Of a stretch of DNA of 64,000 bases, positions 59,472 to 64,000 are shown one piece after another. The notes under the pieces are model-generated. The model searched no databases. It worked only from the letters and a program-made list of their open reading frames with translations, and had not been told where the DNA came from. A program made the position numbers and the translations under genes. Each line of letters starts with the position of its first letter. Position 1 is the stretch's first letter. The stretch is from Xylanibacter muris (GTDB lineage Bacteria; Bacteroidota; Bacteroidia; Bacteroidales; Bacteroidaceae): contig NZ_JABKKF010000005.1 in assembly GCF_013166605.1 (NCBI RefSeq), positions 62,001 through 126,000 of the forward strand, given 5' to 3'.

Positions 59472-61295
59472 ATGGATGGAATCAAGCATAGCCGGCAATT
59501 TGCGGAGATAGAACGCCTTGTGAGCGACTATTTCCAGTGCCACCTCGCACCCGTCATGTCGAAGACACAGGCTTACCTCACGAAGAAGCAGGGCGAGGAA
59601 ATGAAGGAGTATTCCACCTCTTTGGGCGGCATCCTGAGCATGATGGCGTCTTCGGCACAACCGATGAGCGACCCTTACCATGTACTCAAGGTTACGGGCG
59701 AGTGGAACTCGAAAAAGACGGAGGATTACATCGAAATGTGCAAAGATAAGATTTCCAAGGCTGCCGATATACAACAGGATCTTGCATATCTGGCCGGGAA
59801 ATGGCGCGATTCCGTCGTGCAGGAGGTGGGACGGGAACGGTACGACGCCCTGTCCGAACAGCTCGGCGGCGACCTTGCCTACGCATACATGGACTACCGT
59901 GTGGAACAACTGATGATTGACAAACTGGTCAAGGAACGTATGCCCAAGTCCTCGGCCGACTACATCATAAGAAAGGCAGCGCAGTCGAGCCTTCTCGGAC
60001 TGTCACAAACGTTGAGCCGTTCGCCGCTTGCCGAAGAGATTGAAGCTCGCGGGGAAGCGGCCTACCGTCCCAGCAAACTGGAAAAAGGAGCCGGACACGT
60101 ATTGGGCGCATCGGCGGATGCCGTCATGATGGGCGGCGTGGGTTCGTGGGCATCGCTCGCCAAGTTCATCGGTGCGGATGTGGCAATATCGGCTGTTGCC
60201 TCCCGCTTCGAGCCGAAGAAACCTGAAACGCTCTCTGTAGAGCAGTGCATCAGCAAAGGGGTGTTCGGTAGCAGGCAAAACGTGTTCGACGGTTTCCGTA
60301 AGGAAGCGGCAACGATACAGACCGGAAAGAGCGAGCTTATAACAGCAACCAATGAACAATTAAAGAAGAAAATACCGGTCTTGAATTTTGATTTTTCAGG
60401 ATGGATGCACTCATGGAACAACAATCCTTTCGGGATAAACGGATTCAGTGAATTTAAGATAAGCGGATTCAATGAAAAGGAACATGGGAAAGATGCACCA
60501 CGCTACAAGAATGTTCCTCTGGTTGTCGCACCGGGACAGGAAGAAGCCTACCTGAACGATTTGGCGAAAAAGAAAAGTACGTCGGCCAAAACCAAGCCGG
60601 AGCAGACGCAACCGGAAGCGGAACATAGGGAAAAGGTGGAAACAGAGGAACCACAGCCTGTTATTTCCCCAGAAAAAAATATACCGGGAGAACAGATGGA
60701 ACAGGCTAACACGAACGGTTGGAGCGGACTGTTCGGTATGCTGGGATTAAATGGCATGGGCGACATCACGGGCAACCTCGGATATGTCATGGCCATGCTG
60801 CCTGATATTTTGTTGGGAGCGTTCACCGGCAAGACACAATCGTTACGCTTCGGGGACAACCTGCTGCCGATAGCGAGTATCGTGGCAGGCATATTTGTCC
60901 GTAACCCCTTGCTGAAGATGCTCCTTGTCGGGCTGGGCGGTGCGAACCTGCTGAACAAAGCCGGACACGAGGTTTTACAAGGGAGAGCGAAGGGAAAACT
61001 GAATGAGGATGCCGGGCACGATATGCAATACCGACGCTATGCCGATGAGCCTCTGAACCCTCGTATCGTAAACCCGATATTGCAAGGTAGTACCCTTATC
61101 ACCACGATAGATCGTGTACCCTGCACCATCCAACTCACGCCGACCGTTGCGGATGCCTACCGTGCCGGTGCTTTGCCATTGAATACGTTGGCCAATGCCG
61201 TGCTTGCCAAAAGTGACCAGCTTCGCCGGATTGCATCGCAGAATTACGATGACGGACAGCAGGAAACCATCGTGCGCACGCGAGGCATCCAATAA
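59472..61295 (+). CDS. Large hypothetical ICE protein with Gly-rich hydrophobic segments
   Basis: 607 residues. A helical first part (about 1-195), a Gly/Ala-rich hydrophobic segment (about 205-235, GAGHVLGASADAVMMGGVG), a disordered Glu/Pro/Gln linker (about 370-420), a second hydrophobic region (about 425-500, GLNGMGDITGNLGYVMAMLP) and a compact C-terminal domain. No recognised family. It may be membrane-associated; it follows the M23-like gene and precedes the ArdC-like gene in the same operon. Confidence 0.6.
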   Translation: MDGIKHSRQFAEIERLVSDYFQCHLAPVMSKTQAYLTKKQGEEMKEYSTSLGGILSMMASSAQPMSDPYHVLKVTGEWNSKKTEDYIEMCKDKISKAADIQQDLAYLAGKWRDSVVQEVGRERYDALSEQLGGDLAYAYMDYRVEQLMIDKLVKERMPKSSADYIIRKAAQSSLLGLSQTLSRSPLAEEIEARGEAAYRPSKLEKGAGHVLGASADAVMMGGVGSWASLAKFIGADVAISAVASRFEPKKPETLSVEQCISKGVFGSRQNVFDGFRKEAATIQTGKSELITATNEQLKKKIPVLNFDFSGWMHSWNNNPFGINGFSEFKISGFNEKEHGKDAPRYKNVPLVVAPGQEEAYLNDLAKKKSTSAKTKPEQTQPEAEHREKVETEEPQPVISPEKNIPGEQMEQANTNGWSGLFGMLGLNGMGDITGNLGYVMAMLPDILLGAFTGKTQSLRFGDNLLPIASIVAGIFVRNPLLKMLLVGLGGANLLNKAGHEVLQGRAKGKLNEDAGHDMQYRRYADEPLNPRIVNPILQGSTLITTIDRVPCTIQLTPTVADAYRAGALPLNTLANAVLAKSDQLRRIASQNYDDGQQETIVRTRGIQ

Positions 61296-61322
61296 TTCCA
61301 CGAACAATAAAAATATGATTAT

Positions 61323-63584
61323 ATGAAAGAAAAGTCACCAATCGAAAAGAAAGCCCAAGAGAAGCAAACAGACTTGCTGTCCAAGGCTTTGAGTGAGGCA
61401 TCGAACGCCGGAGGGCACTGGCTGAACGCTTCGGGAAAGAAATTTCCACGCCTCTATCCGCAGGGTGTATCCGCCAGCCCGTTCAATGCACTGTTCATGG
61501 CGTTGCATTCGGACCGGTACGGATGCAAGACCAACCTGTTCACGCTCTACAGCGATGCCAAGACACGAGGCACAGCGGTAAGGGAACATGAACAAGGTGT
61601 CCCGTTCCTTTTCTACAACTGGAACAAATATGTCAATCGGAACAATCCGGAAGATACCATCGACCGTACTGCCTATCTTCAATTAAGCGAAGAGCAAAAA
61701 GCGCAGTTCAAGGGCATCCACAACCGGGAGATCCGCACGCTTTTCAATATCGACCAGACGACACAGCCATACGTGGACAAGGAGGGCTACGAGGAAGCGG
61801 TGGCACAGGACGGGACTGCCCAAGAAAGAGGCTACACAGAGGCGGACAACCGACGTCTGCGTAGCCGATTCAATGATTTTCTGCAGAAAATGCGGGACAA
61901 TCTCGTTCCCGTGCGTTCGGATGGAAGCGGTATCCCTCATTACGAGACGGATAAGGATGCGGTCTATATGCCGCGTCAAAAGGATTTTGCGCATTACCAC
62001 GACTATGTGCAGGAAGCGTTACGGCAGATCGTGAGTGCTACGGGACATCAGCAGCGGCTTGCACGGGAAGGCATGGTGATGAAAAACGGCATGGCTCCGT
62101 CGGAGGATGTGGTGAAATACGAACGTCTTGTCGTGGAAGTGGCTTCCGGAATCAAGATGCTGGAATTGGGGCTGCCTTCACGCTTGTCCGATGAAAGCCT
62201 TAAGACGGTGGACTATTGGTGTCGGGAGTTCAAGGAGAATCCATGCCTGACGGATGCGCTCGAAAGCGATGTGAACAATGCGCTCGAAGTCATCCGTAAG
62301 GCGGAACGGGGTGAGAAAATCGAGTATGCCACGATGCGCAACAGGCGGCAGACATCGACCATGCAGGAGCAGATGCCCAAGCACTATTTCGTGGCGAACG
62401 AAATCAGCCGCCATCCCGACAAAGAGGCGAAAAGTATCGTCCTCGTCATTGACCGGCAGAATAAATCTGCGGATGTCATCCTGCCAGCCGGAGCTTCCAC
62501 AGAGACGGATAACGAGATTCCGGGCATGAACAAAGGACGTATCGAACGGGCTTTGCAGAAGGAGGGAGTCGAGCAGGTACATTTTTATAATAACAATGGT
62601 GCTTTGGGGTACAGACCCGATGACGGTTACTTCGCCGAGAAGTTGGTGACATTGGCCCGGTTGAAGAACCGCACGTTGGAAATGCTCTCCACGCTGGACG
62701 TTTCATCAGCCGTCAAACGGGCGAATGAGGTCGGTTTCGATGCCGTGCAAATGATTCAGGATGACAAGAACCGCTGGGCACTTTATATCAAGCCTGAAAA
62801 CAAGAGCGGGTACAGCGTATATCCCGACAAGGAGGACGTGAACCGTTTTTTCTCCACGCTCAAGCAGGCGATGGATAACCTCGACAAGGTGCGCATGGAG
62901 CTGGCATACAAGTATTACGCTTTGGCAGAGGTCAAGCCCGACCTGAAAGTGGATTTGTTCGGCAGCCCGACATCGGAAATTGACCTGAACCGGATTCAGC
63001 GCGTGTCCGTCTTCAAGACCAAGCAGGATGGTATTCAGTGCGTGGCGACCATAGACGGACAGAAGCTGCAGCCCCGCAGCGTTACTCCGCAGCAATGGCA
63101 GCGGATGTGGGTGGCGGAGGACAAAAACGAATACAAACGACATCTGGCGGCTACATTGTTTGCCGATGTTCTGCAAAAGGGACAATCCGTCGGGGAACAG
63201 AGACAAGAAGAAAATGTACAACACCAGAATGAAACGGTGGTGGAAAATCATACGGAGGATACGAAAAACGAAGAAAATGTTTCCGTACAGCGTCAGTTCT
63301 GGGACAAACTCAAGGAAAAACATCCCGATGCCATGCAACTGATCCGCACGAATGAAGTGTACCGGCTCTATAATGAGGACGCTGTAAAGGGCGCAGAGAT
63401 ATTGGGAATCGCGATAAAGGAGAATCCGGAGCGTGGTTTTTCGTCTTTCGCAGAGTTCCCGAAGGAAGAGCTTGACAGCCACTTGCCCAAACTCGTGCGT
63501 GCCGGCCAGCGTGTCGCTATCTGTGAACAGGCCGCAGAGCAACAGGACATTGAGCAGGAAACCCATCGGGGGATTCGTAGATAA
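61323..63584 (+). CDS. Polyvalent protein: ArdC-like N-terminus and MutS domain I-like C-terminus
   Basis: 753 residues. The N-terminus (about 20-140) resembles the ArdC ssDNA-binding domain (FNALFMALHSDRYGCKTNLF, FYNWNKYVNR). The middle contains LPD-type segments of polyvalent proteins. Residues about 657-737 match MutS domain I in order (FWDKLKEKHPDAMQLI, YRLYNEDAVKGAEILGI, then HLPKLVRAGQRVAICEQ). The mismatch-wedge F-x-E of MutS is V-x-R here (NEVYRLY), so canonical mismatch binding is unlikely. ArdC-type proteins protect transferred ssDNA in the recipient. Confidence 0.7.
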   Translation: MKEKSPIEKKAQEKQTDLLSKALSEASNAGGHWLNASGKKFPRLYPQGVSASPFNALFMALHSDRYGCKTNLFTLYSDAKTRGTAVREHEQGVPFLFYNWNKYVNRNNPEDTIDRTAYLQLSEEQKAQFKGIHNREIRTLFNIDQTTQPYVDKEGYEEAVAQDGTAQERGYTEADNRRLRSRFNDFLQKMRDNLVPVRSDGSGIPHYETDKDAVYMPRQKDFAHYHDYVQEALRQIVSATGHQQRLAREGMVMKNGMAPSEDVVKYERLVVEVASGIKMLELGLPSRLSDESLKTVDYWCREFKENPCLTDALESDVNNALEVIRKAERGEKIEYATMRNRRQTSTMQEQMPKHYFVANEISRHPDKEAKSIVLVIDRQNKSADVILPAGASTETDNEIPGMNKGRIERALQKEGVEQVHFYNNNGALGYRPDDGYFAEKLVTLARLKNRTLEMLSTLDVSSAVKRANEVGFDAVQMIQDDKNRWALYIKPENKSGYSVYPDKEDVNRFFSTLKQAMDNLDKVRMELAYKYYALAEVKPDLKVDLFGSPTSEIDLNRIQRVSVFKTKQDGIQCVATIDGQKLQPRSVTPQQWQRMWVAEDKNEYKRHLAATLFADVLQKGQSVGEQRQEENVQHQNETVVENHTEDTKNEENVSVQRQFWDKLKEKHPDAMQLIRTNEVYRLYNEDAVKGAEILGIAIKENPERGFSSFAEFPKEELDSHLPKLVRAGQRVAICEQAAEQQDIEQETHRGIRR

Positions 63585-63593
63585 GGAGGGATT

Positions 63594-64000
63594 ATGAGCA
63601 GAAATCAGGAATATGCACAGCAGTATGCGGAGTTTGCAATGGAACAGATGCGCCGGTATGGAATCCCCGCTTCGGTGACATTGGCGCAAGGAATTTTGGA
63701 GAGCAGCAACGGACGGAGCCGGCTGGCACAGAACGAGAACAATCATTTCGGCATCAAGGCTACGCCCTCATGGATTGCAGAGGGTGGCCGGTACGGTCTG
63801 TATTCGGATGACAAACCAAACGAAAAGTTTTGCAGCTATGACAGCGTGGGTGATTCATACGAACACCATTCCCGTTTTTTGAAGGAGAACAGCCGCTATG
63901 CCGGTTGCTTCAAGCTATCCCCGGACGATTACAAGGGCTGGACGCAAAGTATCGAGAAGGCCGGTTACGCCACTGGCGGCAGGTATGCCGAGAACCTGCA
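63594..64000 (+). CDS. Glucosaminidase (GH73, FlgJ-like), 3' partial
   Basis: Starts at the ATG at 63594 after a strong AAGGAGGG and runs off the window (135 codons visible). SVTLAQGILESSNGRSRLAQ contains the catalytic Glu of GH73-type lysozymes, followed by NNHFGIKATPSW and FCSYDSVGDSYEHHSRFL. It should hydrolyse peptidoglycan glycans and, with the M23 protein, clear a path for the conjugation channel. No signal peptide is seen. Confidence 0.85.
   Translation, partial: MSRNQEYAQQYAEFAMEQMRRYGIPASVTLAQGILESSNGRSRLAQNENNHFGIKATPSWIAEGGRYGLYSDDKPNEKFCSYDSVGDSYEHHSRFLKENSRYAGCFKLSPDDYKGWTQSIEKAGYATGGRYAENL

Noticed and set aside
62706..63746. 346-codon minus-strand ORF near the right end
   Set aside because: Antisense to the polyvalent protein and glucosaminidase genes, Cys/Leu/His-rich shadow composition, no recognisable domain.

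Overview
The window reads as a Bacteroidales (Bacteroidetes gut-type) chromosome carrying most of one integrative and conjugative element (ICE). The assignment rests on conjugation proteins of the Bacteroidetes Tra set (TraE/F/G/J/K/L/M/N/O families), repeated TAnnTTTG -7 boxes (several with a TTTG -33 box), scarce Shine-Dalgarno sequences, and typical Bacteroidetes mobile-element families. No tRNA, rRNA or CRISPR array was recognised.

Layout. 1-5.6 kb: probable host or older accessory DNA: the end of a multidomain surface protein, a HAD phosphatase, a membrane-anchored discoidin-like protein and a zinc-ribbon/MORN-like protein. 6.0-7.2 kb: tyrosine recombinase, probably near the left end of the ICE. 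7.4-12.6 kb: an arsenic cargo operon (arsR, ArsF-like and ArsG-like proteins, thioredoxins, two DUF318/ArsP-type permeases, thioredoxin-coupled arsC) with two matching TTCG-N8-CGAA operators. 12.6-16.0 kb: a frameshifted hypothetical gene, an HTH protein, a RepA-like ATPase and a Toprim primase, closed by a strong terminator. 16.2-33.6 kb: the main transfer operon (two TraE pilin-like proteins, TraF, VirB4-like TraG, TraJ-O and a coupling ATPase) with two DNA methyltransferase genes embedded.

33.7-49.1 kb is mostly minus strand: a DUF1016 nuclease cassette, small hypothetical genes, parB, a ribbon-helix-helix gene, parA, ssb and a 1663-residue methylase/SNF2-helicase polyvalent protein. Several of these genes share a repeated leader of about 200 bp with conserved potential stems. 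A cluster of 11 TAGTAT/ATACTA hexamers sits between parA and ssb and looks like a centromere or operator. An IS110-family element lies at about 47.6-48.8 kb. 49.4-64 kb: an AAA/DUF4143 ATPase behind a doubly palindromic promoter, then a second plus-strand conjugation operon (DUF4099 protein, Toprim primase, PH-domain membrane protein, periplasmic Tra-like proteins, an M23-like protein ending at an A_AAA_AAC slippery site, an ArdC-like/MutS-I-like polyvalent protein, and a glucosaminidase that runs off the window).

The genes fit together as an ICE: integrase for integration and excision, ATPase/primase/SSB for DNA processing, ParA/ParB for stability, the Tra proteins with cell-wall hydrolases for the mating channel, methylases and polyvalent proteins to protect incoming DNA, and arsenic resistance as cargo. 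No relaxase was recognised, so it is probably outside the window or highly divergent. The least explained features are the repeated structured leaders, the slippery-site extension of the M23-like protein, the hairpin cluster at 46.6-46.7 kb and the MutS domain I-like tail.
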